A DNA stretch of 64,000 nucleotides from Runella sp. SP2 (lineage in GTDB: Bacteria > Bacteroidota > Bacteroidia > Cytophagales > Spirosomataceae), in contig NZ_CP031030.1 in the NCBI RefSeq assembly GCF_003711225.1, positions 6,685,501-6,749,500 on the forward strand, read 5' to 3'. Shown piece after piece: positions 1 to 7,694 of the stretch (within the stretch, counting starts at the first letter, position 1; each line of letters opens with the position of its first letter). Position numbers and translations under genes: made by a program. A model generated the notes under the pieces. It was not told the origin of the DNA. It did not search any database and saw only the letters and a list, made by a program, of their open reading frames with translations.

Positions 1-491
1 TCGGCAAACGTGTGTATGCTACTTTCAGGAACAAAAATAGGGTCGTAGCCAAAGCCATCGGTGCCGCGCGGGGTGTCGATGATGGTGCCTTCTACAATTC
101 CCTCAAACGAATGGCTTTTTCCTTCCAAGGTAAGTGTAATGACGGTTTTGAAACGTGCTTTACGGTTAGACTCACCAGCCAATTCACGTAAAACGCGTTC
201 AATGTTGCGGGCGTGGTTGCGCTCGCCGCTGTAATAGGCCGAATGAACGCCAGGAGCGCCGTTGAGCGCTTCTATTTCAAGACCAGAGTCATCGGCAAAG
301 CAGTTGACTCTGTAGTGTTCCCACACGTATTCGGCTTTTTGGGCAGAGTTACCCTCAATGGTATCGGTGGTTTCGGGAAGTTCTTCGTTGCACCCGATTT
401 CTTGGAGGGTTTTTAATTCAAAATTATCGCCCAAGAGTGCTTTGATTTCCTTGAGTTTATGGGCGTTGTTGGTAGCAAAACAAAGTTGCAT
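1..491 (-). CDS. rdgB: RdgB/HAM1 non-canonical purine NTP pyrophosphatase (partial, C-terminus outside window)
   Basis: Hydrolyses dITP, XTP and related deaminated purine nucleotides to monophosphates, keeping them out of nucleic acids; cytosolic. Reading the minus strand from the ATG at 491 gives MQLCFATNNAHKLKEI, the family's substrate-binding start ((F/L)ATxNxxK). It continues with FADDSGLEI, which carries the metal-binding and catalytic acidic residues, and GAPGVHSAYYSG. GTDGFGYDPIFVPE near the window edge matches the conserved GxGYDPxF signature. About 163 codons are present; family members are usually 190-200 residues, so only the C-terminal tail is missing. A strong hairpin lies just upstream and separates it from the FKBP genes, so it probably has its own promoter. 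The family assignment is secure from these motifs. Confidence 0.93.
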   Translation of the reverse strand, partial: MQLCFATNNAHKLKEIKALLGDNFELKTLQEIGCNEELPETTDTIEGNSAQKAEYVWEHYRVNCFADDSGLEIEALNGAPGVHSAYYSGERNHARNIERVLRELAGESNRKARFKTVITLTLEGKSHSFEGIVEGTIIDTPRGTDGFGYDPIFVPESSIHTFA

Positions 492-509
492 GAGTTAATA
501 GATAAAAGA

Positions 510-539
510 ACAAAAAGCGGCCGAATGGCCGCTTTTTGT
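510..539 (-). terminator. Bidirectional-looking intrinsic terminator downstream of the FKBP pair
   Basis: A perfect 13-bp stem (510-522 with 527-539) has a GC core GCGGCC, a 4-nt loop GAAT/ATTC and A-tract/T-tract flanks on both sides. It sits 16 bp beyond the stop of the FKBP gene at 555, on the strand of that gene, so it most likely ends that transcript before rdgB. Confidence 0.8.
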
Positions 540-554
540 GGTATAAAAATAAAA

Positions 555-1502
555 TTACTTGCGTTTCGCTTCGACCTCAAAGAGCAGCGGAGAGTAAGCG
601 GGGATTGGTCTTGCACTAGTCGCGCCACTGCCCGTAGCTCCGTATCCGAGGGTAGAAGGGAAGATGATGATGGCTTTTTCGCCGTAACGCATCTTGGCGA
701 TACCGTCGTTAAAGCCTTTCACTACCCCACCTGATGCGGTACCTTTAGGGTCAACCACGTTTACATCGACGGTGCCACTGTCAAACTGTTTGCCGTTTCG
801 GATGAGCTTACCAGTATATACAACGCTTACTGTTGTTCCAATTTCAATTTCGGCAGAATCAGGACGAGCCAAGGTCTTTACAAACCGAAGCCCGTTTTCA
901 TTGTTTCTTTCTAACCCCAAAATCTTATTGGCTGCTACGTAGTCGTTGATTTGTTCTTCCTGCGTACGTACTTTTAGGATATTAATATCGTAGCGAATGG
1001 GAATGTACAATGGGGCTAACAACGAAACATCGCCAGAACCACGCAACGACCACGGTACAAAAAGCGTTACTTTGTCGGTCTCTCTTATTTTTTCATAAGG
1101 AGCATTCATCAGTACCTCAAACGACGGCACAGGGTTGAAACGGTAGGCCATTTCATAACCAGTAGTGGTGATGTCGTTGGTATTAAACGAACGGATAAAC
1201 ACATCTCCAAATCCTACTTGACTACTGTCAATGATGGTTCCATCAAGCCGCCTAGCGATGTAGCTAAACGTTACTTCATCTCCAATTTGAGGCTTCTGGA
1301 GGCTTGTGTCGGCATTGTTAACGATGTAAAATAAGCCCGTAGTAAGGCTATCAGCCACGAGTTTGTTCGCGCTCAGATAGTTTTTGATTTCGGTCTTATT
1401 TTCGAGTGTTTTACGATCTTGGTACACATCCTCCGTCTGTTTGCAAGCAAACATGGTTGCCACTATACTTGCCGCTGTACCTAAAATTAACTTTCCCCTC
1501 AT
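555..1502 (-). CDS. FKBP-type peptidyl-prolyl cis-trans isomerase, lipoprotein, tandem domain
   Basis: Probable exported prolyl isomerase that helps fold periplasmic or outer-membrane proteins. From the chosen ATG the protein begins MRGKLILGTAASIVATMFAC, a lipoprotein signal with the lipidated Cys at residue 20; a longer start at 1574 would place 24 hydrophilic residues ahead of it and overlap the upstream gene. The C-terminal half is a recognisable FKBP fold: VSVVYTGKLIRNGKQFDSG, VVKGFNDGIAKMRYGEKAIIIFPSTLGYG and SPLLFEVE. The N-terminal half (VTFSYIARRLDGTIIDSS) looks like a second, degenerate FKBP unit without the flap and active-site residues. It is 315 residues long. The upstream neighbour is a paralogue 58 bp away on the same strand, so the two are probably co-transcribed. 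Related lipoproteins include the gliding protein GldI of flavobacteria, but nothing here shows that role. Confidence 0.85.
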   Translation of the reverse strand: MRGKLILGTAASIVATMFACKQTEDVYQDRKTLENKTEIKNYLSANKLVADSLTTGLFYIVNNADTSLQKPQIGDEVTFSYIARRLDGTIIDSSQVGFGDVFIRSFNTNDITTTGYEMAYRFNPVPSFEVLMNAPYEKIRETDKVTLFVPWSLRGSGDVSLLAPLYIPIRYDINILKVRTQEEQINDYVAANKILGLERNNENGLRFVKTLARPDSAEIEIGTTVSVVYTGKLIRNGKQFDSGTVDVNVVDPKGTASGGVVKGFNDGIAKMRYGEKAIIIFPSTLGYGATGSGATSARPIPAYSPLLFEVEAKRK

Positions 1503-1560
1503 TCTTGTTCGATTGAGTGTGTTTGATTGAGTTTGTTTGCGATTTGCAATGGTTGGCTGC

Positions 1561-2472
1561 TTACTGTTGCCCACCTACTGCGCCAGGCCCTGCGGGAGCT
1601 GCTGGTGCTTTTTTCACGTCCACCAATTCAACGTCAAATACCAATACAGAGTTTGGTGGAATCACGCCTGGAGAACCTGCCGTTCCATAAGCTAACGACG
1701 ATGGAATGATAAACGTACATTTTCCGCCTTTTTTCATGGTCATAATTCCTTCTTCCCAGCCTGGAATCACCATTCCTTGGCCGATAGGGAAGTCGATGGG
1801 CTTACCACCACTTTGTGGATTTTTCACTGAGCTATCAAAAACCTTTCCGTCGAGGAGTTTGCCAGTGTAGTGTACGGTTACTACGTTTCCAGCAACGGGC
1901 TTCACGCCTGTTCCTTCCTGAGTTACTACATAGTTCAAGCCCGACGCCGTTTCGGTTGCGTTAAGTTTGTTTTTAGCTACGTAGTCGTCGATGATTTTAG
2001 CATCCGTTTTCACTTGCTTTTCGCGCGCCGAGGCTTGTGATTTCTGGAATTCTTGCTCATTCTGAACGTCCACAAGTTTTACCGTAAACTGAATGTCCGA
2101 ACCTTTAGGAATACCTGGAGGGAGCGGTTGCATCATGCGTGTGAAGAGTGAATCGGCACTTACAAAAAACGACGCACTGTCTTGTTTTGAAATCATGGCA
2201 AGACCTTCTTCAAAGCTACCTTTGAAAGGAGGTACTTGAAGCATCATTTGCATTGGTTGGCCTTCTTTATAGGTATCACGCAAGACAGAGTCTTTGCTGT
2301 TTTTTAATACCAAATGAAACGTAAGAATATCGCCAACTTTTGGTTTGCGGCTATCAGAATGTTCATCGTGAATTTGATATTTAAGACCGGTTTCGCTGAC
2401 ACTAACACGGTTGTTGCAAGCAGCCATGAGGGCAGCTACCGAGAAAAAAGCAATGGTTGATTTAAATTTCAT
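1561..2472 (-). CDS. FKBP-type peptidyl-prolyl cis-trans isomerase, lipoprotein
   Basis: Second exported FKBP-type prolyl isomerase of the pair. From MKFKST the signal FFSVAALMAAC is a clear lipobox with Cys near residue 19; six upstream codons (start at 2490) are possible but unneeded. The C-terminal FKBP domain is canonical: VTVHYTGKLLDGKVFDSS, FPIGQGMVIPGWEEGIMTMKKGG, FIIPSSLAYG and VIPPNSVLVFDVELVDV, including the W and Y positions that line the substrate pocket. The N-terminal half (ILTFHLVLKNSKDSVLRD...) looks like a diverged FKBP copy, the same layout as the downstream paralogue. The tail is a Pro/Ala/Gly-rich stretch ending GGQQ. It is 303 residues long. Probably the first gene of a two-gene transcript ending at the hairpin at 510-539. 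Confidence 0.87.
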   Translation of the reverse strand: MKFKSTIAFFSVAALMAACNNRVSVSETGLKYQIHDEHSDSRKPKVGDILTFHLVLKNSKDSVLRDTYKEGQPMQMMLQVPPFKGSFEEGLAMISKQDSASFFVSADSLFTRMMQPLPPGIPKGSDIQFTVKLVDVQNEQEFQKSQASAREKQVKTDAKIIDDYVAKNKLNATETASGLNYVVTQEGTGVKPVAGNVVTVHYTGKLLDGKVFDSSVKNPQSGGKPIDFPIGQGMVIPGWEEGIMTMKKGGKCTFIIPSSLAYGTAGSPGVIPPNSVLVFDVELVDVKKAPAAPAGPGAVGGQQ

Positions 2473-2527
2473 GAAATGAGTGCAAAGCACAGTTTAATTG
2501 TATTTGAATTGGGATGCGATTACAAGA

Positions 2528-3556
2528 TTATTTTTTAACGTTTAAAAGCTCATTTTGGTATTCGGGTAATACCGATAATAAAAGCTCAGCGGTTTCTTTT
2601 AATGAGGTATTGGTACGCCCACCAGAGGCGTTTTTATGACCTCCTCCCGCAAAGTATTGATGGGCCAAGTCGCGCACCGAAAAATCAGACACTGAACGGA
2701 AGGATAGCTTGATTTCGTCGCGGCGTTCGATGATGAGTACCGACATGACGATGTTTTCGAGCGAAAGTCCATAATTAACAATGCCTTCGGTGTCGCCCAT
2801 CTCCGATTGAAAACGTTTTAATTCTTCGAGCGATAAGGTCATATATACCGTACGGTATTCGGGTAAAACGGTAAGTTTTTCCGACAAAACATATCCTAAA
2901 AGCCGTGTACGACTGATGGTATTATTGTCAAAAATAGCCCGATGGACGTCGTTTACTTGCAAACCCGTTTTCATGAGTTCAGCCACGGCAAGGTGTACTT
3001 CGGGCGTGGTGCTTCCGTGTCGGAAAGAACCCGTATCGGTCATAATTCCCGCATACAAGCACTGGGCCATGGGCAAGTCCACCAGCGAGGCATCACCTAG
3101 TTGCTGAATGAGTTCAAAGACATACTGAGCGGTTGCAGCTTTGGATGTATCCGAAAACACAAAATCGGCAAAGGATTCTGGCTCTAAATGATGGTCAATG
3201 AGCACTTTGGTGGCCGTTGAAGCCAGTGCCAGTTCACCCAAGCCTTTGATACGATGCAGGGCATTAAAGTCTAAGCAGCAAATCACCTCGGCATCTTGTA
3301 TTACTTGCTTGGAGCGTGCTTGAGACTGAACATTTTGGTCGTAAGTAATGACTTCATTAAAGTCAGGCATCCAGCGCAAATTGGCCGAACATTCGTTAGG
3401 AATGATGACCGTTGCACTGTGCCCTTTTTTTTGAAGGTATAATTTCCATCCCAAAGAAGAACCTATCGCGTCAGCGTCAGGATTTTGGTGGGTCAAGATG
3501 ACAACACGTTTTTGGGGCGAATTGATGAGTTCGTAAAATGCGTTCCACTGTTGCAT
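2528..3556 (-). CDS. nrnA: DHH/DHHA1 phosphoesterase, NrnA-like oligoribonuclease / pAp phosphatase
   Basis: Cytosolic Mn-dependent phosphoesterase that in NrnA relatives degrades 2-5-mer RNA and dephosphorylates 3',5'-pAp. DHH motifs appear in order: [14 protein letters not shown] (motif I, metal ligands), CLDFNAL (motif II Asp), LIDHHLEP (the DHH signature) and DTGSFRH (motif IV). The DHHA1 substrate-binding [11 protein letters not shown] lies near the C-terminus. It is 342 residues from MQQWNAF, a typical family length; an in-frame ATG six codons earlier (3574) cannot be excluded. It is divergent from ndk across a roughly 120-bp intergenic region that carries a palindrome. Activity on c-di-AMP breakdown products (GdpP/DhhP-like) is an alternative within the family. 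Sequence alone does not separate these substrates. Confidence 0.88.
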   Translation of the reverse strand: MQQWNAFYELINSPQKRVVILTHQNPDADAIGSSLGWKLYLQKKGHSATVIIPNECSANLRWMPDFNEVITYDQNVQSQARSKQVIQDAEVICCLDFNALHRIKGLGELALASTATKVLIDHHLEPESFADFVFSDTSKAATAQYVFELIQQLGDASLVDLPMAQCLYAGIMTDTGSFRHGSTTPEVHLAVAELMKTGLQVNDVHRAIFDNNTISRTRLLGYVLSEKLTVLPEYRTVYMTLSLEELKRFQSEMGDTEGIVNYGLSLENIVMSVLIIERRDEIKLSFRSVSDFSVRDLAHQYFAGGGHKNASGGRTNTSLKETAELLLSVLPEYQNELLNVKK

Positions 3557-3587
3557 AGCTTGCAAAATTAGCAATTTTCTTAAAAAA

Positions 3588-3612
3588 GACCTGCTAGGTT
3601 TTCAAAACCTGT
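3588..3612. repeat. Palindromic intergenic element, partly decayed
   Basis: AGGTTTTCAAAACCT at 3596-3610 is a perfect inverted repeat. It is preceded by AGACCTGCT, whose partner on the right side is decayed. The layout resembles the larger palindrome at 50676-50722 (AGACCTTCCAAGTTT arms), suggesting one dispersed intergenic family. It lies between the divergent nrnA and ndk genes. Confidence 0.45.
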
Positions 3613-3622
3613 GTAGTCTGCG

Positions 3623-3630
3623 TAGTTTTG
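3623..3630 (+). promoter_or_regulatory. Candidate -7 element for ndk
   Basis: TAGTTTTG fits the Bacteroidota -7 consensus TAnnTTTG and lies 48 bp before the ndk start codon. The -33 region holds TTTT rather than TTTG, so the assignment rests mainly on the -7 match. Confidence 0.35.
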
Positions 3631-3677
3631 CCCCACTTTTTTATCGAAAATTGTTCATTTTAAATCACAACATACTA

Positions 3678-4097
3678 ATGGCAACCAACAGAACATTCAC
3701 CATGGTGAAACCCGACGCTGTAGAAGCAGGGAATGCAGGCGCAATTTTGAAGATGATAGAAGAAGCAGGATTCCGCATTGTGGCGTTGAAAAAAACATTG
3801 TTGACCCAAGAGCGCGCAGGACAATTTTATGCTGTACACGCCGAACGTCCGTTTTATGCCAGCTTGTGTGCTTACATGTCATCGGGCCCGATTTATGCGG
3901 CGATTTTAGAAAAGGAAAATGCCGTAGCAGATTTTCGTACGTTGATTGGGGCGACCAATCCAGCCCAAGCGGCCGAAGGAACCATCCGTAAATTGTTCGC
4001 CAAGTCGCTAGAAGCAAATGCCGTTCACGGTTCTGACTCGGACGAAAATGCAGCGATTGAAGGAGGATTCTTTTTCTCATTGACGGAGCAATTTTAG
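3678..4097 (+). CDS. ndk: Nucleoside diphosphate kinase
   Basis: Transfers the gamma-phosphate of ATP to nucleoside diphosphates through a phospho-histidine, balancing NTP and dNTP pools; cytosolic oligomer. The start [15 protein letters not shown] holds the conserved Lys11. NAVHGSDS contains the catalytic His117 in its canonical context. It is 139 residues, the normal length for bacterial Ndk. A nine-codon extension back to 3651 is in frame, but MATNRTF aligns with the usual family start. It is a single-gene unit: divergent from nrnA and followed 26 bp after the stop by an intrinsic terminator. A 228-codon open frame on the opposite strand is only a shadow of this gene. Confidence 0.97.
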   Translation: MATNRTFTMVKPDAVEAGNAGAILKMIEEAGFRIVALKKTLLTQERAGQFYAVHAERPFYASLCAYMSSGPIYAAILEKENAVADFRTLIGATNPAQAAEGTIRKLFAKSLEANAVHGSDSDENAAIEGGFFFSLTEQF

Positions 4098-4123
4098 TGA
4101 AAAAATAGCCCAAAAAAACTTTA

Positions 4124-4154
4124 GGCTTCGAGGTATATCGAAGCCTTTTTTTTT
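4124..4154 (+). terminator. Intrinsic terminator after ndk
   Basis: GGCTTCG (4124-4130) pairs with CGAAGCC (4139-4145) around an 8-nt loop and is followed by nine T residues. Confidence 0.85.
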
Positions 4155-4160
4155 GCCATT

Positions 4161-4216
4161 TTTCGTGAAACATCAATTTTGTGTAGATTTCACGGGCAAA
4201 AAAGTAGGTTTCACGG
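4161..4216. repeat. Degenerate 21-bp tandem repeat array (left copy)
   Basis: About two and a half units of a 21-bp repeat built on TTTCACGGGCAAAAA(T/A)GTAG, with the first unit diverged. The same unit recurs in the same orientation as a cleaner array at 7695-7765. Together the two arrays bracket the regulator/peptide/acyltransferase block. Confidence 0.7.
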
Positions 4217-4294
4217 AAATGTCTTGCGTATGGGGTACAGCAACGCGTATCTTCAATACAGTTATAACCTGTAAAATCCCCCATAAGTAGAGAA

Positions 4295-4975
4295 ATGAAA
4301 AATCCCGAAATGAGATTGCGGAAGATGGATTCGTCCGTATTAGTTGCCAAAGAAGAACCGTTTTCGTGTGAAGTATTGAGCAAGCTTTTAGAGAGCGAAG
4401 GCTTCGACGTTGTAGGAAGAGCTAACGAGTTGGATGATCTTATTCAGAAGATTCACACCAAGAAACCAAAGTGCGTGATTGTCGAGGCCAACTTGATAGG
4501 AAAAGAGACAAGTCACTTACTAAAGCAAATTGCAGAGGCATCGAGCCGACCTAAGATGGTTTTGTTTTTTAATGCCTCTAATTCGAGGGAACTCTCCAAA
4601 GCGCTGGACGCCAATTTTAACGGCTACCTGTACTCAGAAGATAAATTGGAGGAGTTGTACAAATGTTTGTTGTATATCCAGACGCAAACAAAATACTACA
4701 GCGATGGCTTCAAGGACCTCATGAAGAAGATGGGAGTCAATGAGGTGGATAGTGAAACGCACCGAAAGTTGAAGTCCCTTACGAAGCGAGAGCGGCAGAT
4801 TCTGTACCTAGTAACCGAGGGGCTGACGGGCTATGAAATAGCCGACTCGTTGTCGATTAGTTATCGAACACTGGCAAATCATAAACAAAATTTAATTCAA
4901 AAACTAGGTATTGAGAGCAACCGACATTTACTCAAATTTGGGCTACAGATAAAATCGTACCTCAATACGCTATAG
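4295..4975 (+). CDS. LuxR/NarL-type response regulator with a degenerate receiver
   Basis: DNA-binding regulator with an N-terminal receiver-like domain (about residues 12-130) and a C-terminal GerE/LuxR helix-turn-helix (about 158-220: LTKRERQILYLVTEGLTGYEIADSLSIS, then the recognition region TLANHKQNLIQKLGI). The receiver looks non-canonical. The usual acidic pair reads AKEE, the phospho-acceptor Asp position reads Glu in VIVEANLIG, and the conserved Lys region (normally GYLLKD) reads GYLYSED. The Ser/Thr switch position (NAS) is kept. This suggests phosphorylation-independent or constitutively activated behaviour, since Glu can mimic phospho-Asp. Its stop overlaps the stop of the convergent LytTR gene by 6 bp. 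Starts at Met6 or Met11 are equally possible. The targets are unknown; the adjacent peptide/acyltransferase pair is an obvious candidate. Confidence 0.85.
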   Translation: MKNPEMRLRKMDSSVLVAKEEPFSCEVLSKLLESEGFDVVGRANELDDLIQKIHTKKPKCVIVEANLIGKETSHLLKQIAEASSRPKMVLFFNASNSRELSKALDANFNGYLYSEDKLEELYKCLLYIQTQTKYYSDGFKDLMKKMGVNEVDSETHRKLKSLTKRERQILYLVTEGLTGYEIADSLSISYRTLANHKQNLIQKLGIESNRHLLKFGLQIKSYLNTL

Positions 4976-6070
4976 TTGTTTGCTAGGAAGGCTACGGTTT
5001 TCACTAAGCGATTTTTTGAAGGCATCCAGCCGAGTACGGGGCATCACGAGCTCTCGTGCTTGGTTGGTACCTTTGACATACACAAGGTATTTTCCTTTTT
5101 CCCAGTACGTATAGCTGTTAAGGTGATTCATGTTAATGATGCAACTTCGGTGAATTCGGAAAAAGTGAGTTGGATCAAGCTCTAGTTCTAACACAGATAG
5201 GGGTTTGGAGACTTGGAAGCGACCTTTGGGGTGTTCTACAAAGTATTTCTCCTCCACTGTTTCAAAAAAGTAGCAATCGTCAATTCTCAAAAATGCTTCA
5301 CCCGTTGTGGCTTTCCCGTCAATGAATTTGATGTATTTGTCAGGAGACGCGGGACTATTGACGGTTATGGGGGTATTTATTGAAAATGTAGTAAATGATT
5401 TAGGTTCAGTAGCAGGGGCGGCTTCGACAACACTTTGTGGCGGAGCAGGAGGGGCTACTGTTTCTTTAACAACAGTGGCTGCTGGCGAAGAGTGCCGACG
5501 AAGTGCAATCGCTTTTTTCTGTGAATGTGTTGGAGTGAACGCATTTATTTCTAAAAAATCGCGAACAAGCGACACATTCAATAAAATATAGCCTAGAATT
5601 ATGATGAACGGTAGGTACAAAAGATAGGTTTCGATGGTGAAACCATGCAAAATGTATAAATCGAGGTAGCGATTAAACGAGTAGTGGGGGAATTCGCGGA
5701 GCAAAAAGCGAACATGTAACGTAACAGGGAAAAAAAGAAAAAATGCTACAAAAAACAGCGGGAGGAATTTTAATTCATACCAAAGAATAGATAGGGTATT
5801 AAAGCTGATTTTGCGGATTCCCCAAAAACGGTGGTATATGTCAATTAGGAAGGATAGTATATATAAGGTACAGAACTCTGGTACTAAAATCCCGATTAAG
5901 ATATTTTTGACATAACTAAAAAATGTCTGATATGAGACATAGATATCTAAGCGAGTTTTGGGGGATACAGCCCACCCGAGAATCTCGCAAAAGATTACTA
6001 TAACCAACAAGAAAATAACCCCAGTCTTTGGGTTTTTATAGAAAGACCGATTAAGCGTCATCGACTTCAT
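4970..6070 (-). CDS. Membrane-anchored LytTR-family transcriptional regulator
   Basis: Four predicted membrane segments occupy about residues 17-190: VIFLLVIVIFCEILGWAV, ILIGILVPEFCTLYIL, LPLFFVAFFLFFPVTL and YLLYLPFIIILGYILL. A Pro/Ala-rich linker follows (about 205-240), and then a C-terminal LytTR DNA-binding domain (about 255-355) with the hallmark FFRIHRSCIINMNHL and a basic end MPRTRLDAFKKSL. LytTR domains bind DNA through beta-strands and usually control surface or secreted functions. Here the DNA-binding part would stay tethered to the inner face of the membrane. The start at 6070 is preceded by AGAGAAG, a plausible ribosome site. It is convergent with the LuxR-type gene, and its start faces the peptide gene across 238 bp, so the two transcripts share a divergent control region. 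The signal it senses is unknown. Confidence 0.87.
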   Translation of the reverse strand: MKSMTLNRSFYKNPKTGVIFLLVIVIFCEILGWAVSPKTRLDIYVSYQTFFSYVKNILIGILVPEFCTLYILSFLIDIYHRFWGIRKISFNTLSILWYELKFLPLFFVAFFLFFPVTLHVRFLLREFPHYSFNRYLDLYILHGFTIETYLLYLPFIIILGYILLNVSLVRDFLEINAFTPTHSQKKAIALRRHSSPAATVVKETVAPPAPPQSVVEAAPATEPKSFTTFSINTPITVNSPASPDKYIKFIDGKATTGEAFLRIDDCYFFETVEEKYFVEHPKGRFQVSKPLSVLELELDPTHFFRIHRSCIINMNHLNSYTYWEKGKYLVYVKGTNQARELVMPRTRLDAFKKSLSENRSLPSKQL

Positions 6071-6206
6071 GGCTTCTCTTTAAGTATCAACTGCCTCTGG
6101 CAGTGTAGGGTATTGTGACTCACAAAGATACAAAATAGTCAATAGTTACTATAACATTTCATAAATATAGGCATTACTGCGGATTTCCCAGCACGTCTCT
6201 CTCCTC

Positions 6207-6214
6207 TACCTTTG
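6207..6214 (+). promoter_or_regulatory. Candidate -7 element for the peptide/acyltransferase pair
   Basis: TACCTTTG matches TAnnTTTG exactly and continues as TATCA. A similar TTTGTATCA string lies upstream of the secreted repeat protein at 44.9 kb. The -33 box is not clear. Use of this site implies an approximately 90-nt leader before 6309. Confidence 0.5.
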
Positions 6215-6308
6215 TATCATCCAAAGCGGAAAACTACAGTGGGTTAAAAATAACAAATAATGCACTGGATATCAATAATTTAAAATCAAAAATTTAACTA
6301 CTACAACA

Positions 6309-6488
6309 ATGAAAAAGTCATTCGAAATCAAAGCAAAAAAAGAATTGAACTCTTTTATCCGGGCTGGCAAATTTTATGCCAAAAATGAAACGGCAAAGGT
6401 ACTCAACCTTGGTGAATCAGATCCATTTGCGTCTTGCTACAAAATTGTGGTGAACAATGACGTTGAAAATAAGCTAGTTCTTCAATAA
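6309..6488 (+). CDS. Small 59-residue peptide, candidate substrate of the downstream acyltransferase
   Basis: ATG at 6309, stop at 6486-6488. The product starts MKKSFEIKAKKELNSFIRAG, continues with a short Gly/Ser-Asp-rich middle (LNLGESDPFAS) and ends NDVENKLVLQ. It is highly charged, Lys-rich in the first half, with a single Cys near residue 43 and no signal peptide or membrane segment. It is not a family I recognise. It has an exact promoter -7 match upstream and lies 15 bp before an LpxL-like acyltransferase gene, so the two are almost certainly co-transcribed. A small charged peptide followed by a single modifying-type enzyme is the layout of ribosomally made, post-translationally modified peptides. 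A carrier or chaperone-like role for the enzyme is an alternative. No Gly-Gly cleavage motif is evident. Confidence 0.6.
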   Translation: MKKSFEIKAKKELNSFIRAGKFYAKNETAKVLNLGESDPFASCYKIVVNNDVENKLVLQ

Positions 6489-6503
6489 ATCTCTCTGTCA
6501 GCA

Positions 6504-7613
6504 ATGAGCTTTTCAGGTTTTATAAACTATCAGCGTGCGCTTCTCGACTGTGAAAGTGCATTCAATAAAGTGAATTTACACGATGAAGAAGGGTATATGG
6601 TAAGGTTTGCGATATTTTCAGCGAATCTTACCAACTTCCTGCCTGAAATCCCTGTTTCGGAACATGCTGAGATGTTTAGAAAACTACTGACGAGCTTGGC
6701 ATTTGAGACATTTGATCGTAATGTATTGCACATCAGTGAGGTATGTTCGCTCAATGGCGACCTGAAGGCGTTAGAAACCCCAGGTGCTCCGAGTATATTT
6801 TGTACGTTTCATTTAGGTTCGTACCGAATCATAGCCAATTTGTTGATTAAAAATGGGCATCATTTTACAACCATTGTAAAAAAAGATGTCTATAAACAGC
6901 AGATTGATTCGATGATGGACTATACAAATAGGATGAAAAAAACGTACAAAACGGATAGTGAAGTCCATGTAGTGAGTGCAGAAGACCCTAATATTGTACT
7001 AAAACTGCTTAGAGAGTTAAAAGCAGGGAGGTCTTTGCTGGTATATTTGGATGGAAACGTAGGTACAAGTGATGAAAAGCTTGAGAAAATCACGTTTTTA
7101 AGCCGAACAATCACTGCCCGAAAAGGAATGGCCTACCTTAGTTATGTAGCTGGGGTGCCGCTAGTGCCAGTGATTTCGTATCGAAAATCGGATATGAGTA
7201 ATGTCCTTTATATGGGTGAAGGGATATTCCCTAATAAGTCTGTACCCAAAGAGGCATATTCACAGCGAGTTTTACAACAACTTTTTGATTTTTTTGCCAA
7301 GTACGTTGCCAATTTTCCCGAACAATGGGAGGGTTGGAATTATATACACCATTCTTTACAGACAGATGAAACGTCGTTATCGCCACCACCCCCTTCGGCC
7401 TATCGAAGGTTGAGTTATCAATTCAACGAGCATCGCTACAGTATTTTTGACCTGAAAGAGTCGCCCGTTTTGTTTGATAAACGCTATTATTCTACGTACG
7501 AAATATCGGATAGTTTGCGAGATTACCTGCTTGAATCTCCTTTTAGTAATCCTAAAAGGGTGTTGGGAAAACCAATTTTTCAAGAGTTAGTTCGCCAAGA
7601 AATTATAATTTGA
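6504..7613 (+). CDS. LpxL/HtrB-like lysophospholipid acyltransferase family protein
   Basis: A 369-residue protein whose central part resembles the lipid A late acyltransferase (LpxL/HtrB) fold. CTFHLGSYRIIANLLIKNG (about residue 95-113) matches the motif-I histidine region. SLLVYLDGNVGTS (about 178-190) matches the conserved substrate-pocket motif. RTITARKGMAYLSYVAGVPLVPVIS matches the downstream block of that fold. The usual N-terminal membrane helix of LpxL is absent, so it looks soluble. The C-terminal 100 residues are an unfamiliar extension ending ELVRQEIII. In motif I the acidic partner usually four residues after His (HxxxxD/E) is not obvious (HLGSYR). It follows the 59-residue peptide gene by 15 bp and ends at a terminator. 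The likely reaction is transfer of an acyl group from ACP or CoA, but the acceptor (peptide or lipid) is not shown by sequence. Confidence 0.7.
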   Translation: MSFSGFINYQRALLDCESAFNKVNLHDEEGYMVRFAIFSANLTNFLPEIPVSEHAEMFRKLLTSLAFETFDRNVLHISEVCSLNGDLKALETPGAPSIFCTFHLGSYRIIANLLIKNGHHFTTIVKKDVYKQQIDSMMDYTNRMKKTYKTDSEVHVVSAEDPNIVLKLLRELKAGRSLLVYLDGNVGTSDEKLEKITFLSRTITARKGMAYLSYVAGVPLVPVISYRKSDMSNVLYMGEGIFPNKSVPKEAYSQRVLQQLFDFFAKYVANFPEQWEGWNYIHHSLQTDETSLSPPPPSAYRRLSYQFNEHRYSIFDLKESPVLFDKRYYSTYEISDSLRDYLLESPFSNPKRVLGKPIFQELVRQEIII

Positions 7614-7619
7614 GTGCAG

Positions 7620-7646
7620 AAAGTCTCCAAATCTGGAGACTTTTTG
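7620..7646 (+). terminator. Intrinsic terminator after the acyltransferase
   Basis: AAAGTCTCCA pairs with TGGAGACTTT around a 4-nt loop (AATC), followed by a T-rich tract, immediately after the stop codon at 7613. Confidence 0.85.
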
Positions 7647-7694
7647 TTTTTACCCCCATCCCAAACAGCCATTTTTGGTCAATTTTTGAAAATG

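Noticed and set aside
3697-4383. 228-codon open frame opposite ndk
   Set aside because: It runs antisense through ndk, the terminator and the repeat array; composition is shadow-like with no recognisable domain.
4295-7613. Integrated mobile element between the 21-bp repeats
   Set aside because: No integrase, transposase or target-site duplication is visible; reported only as a repeat-flanked block.
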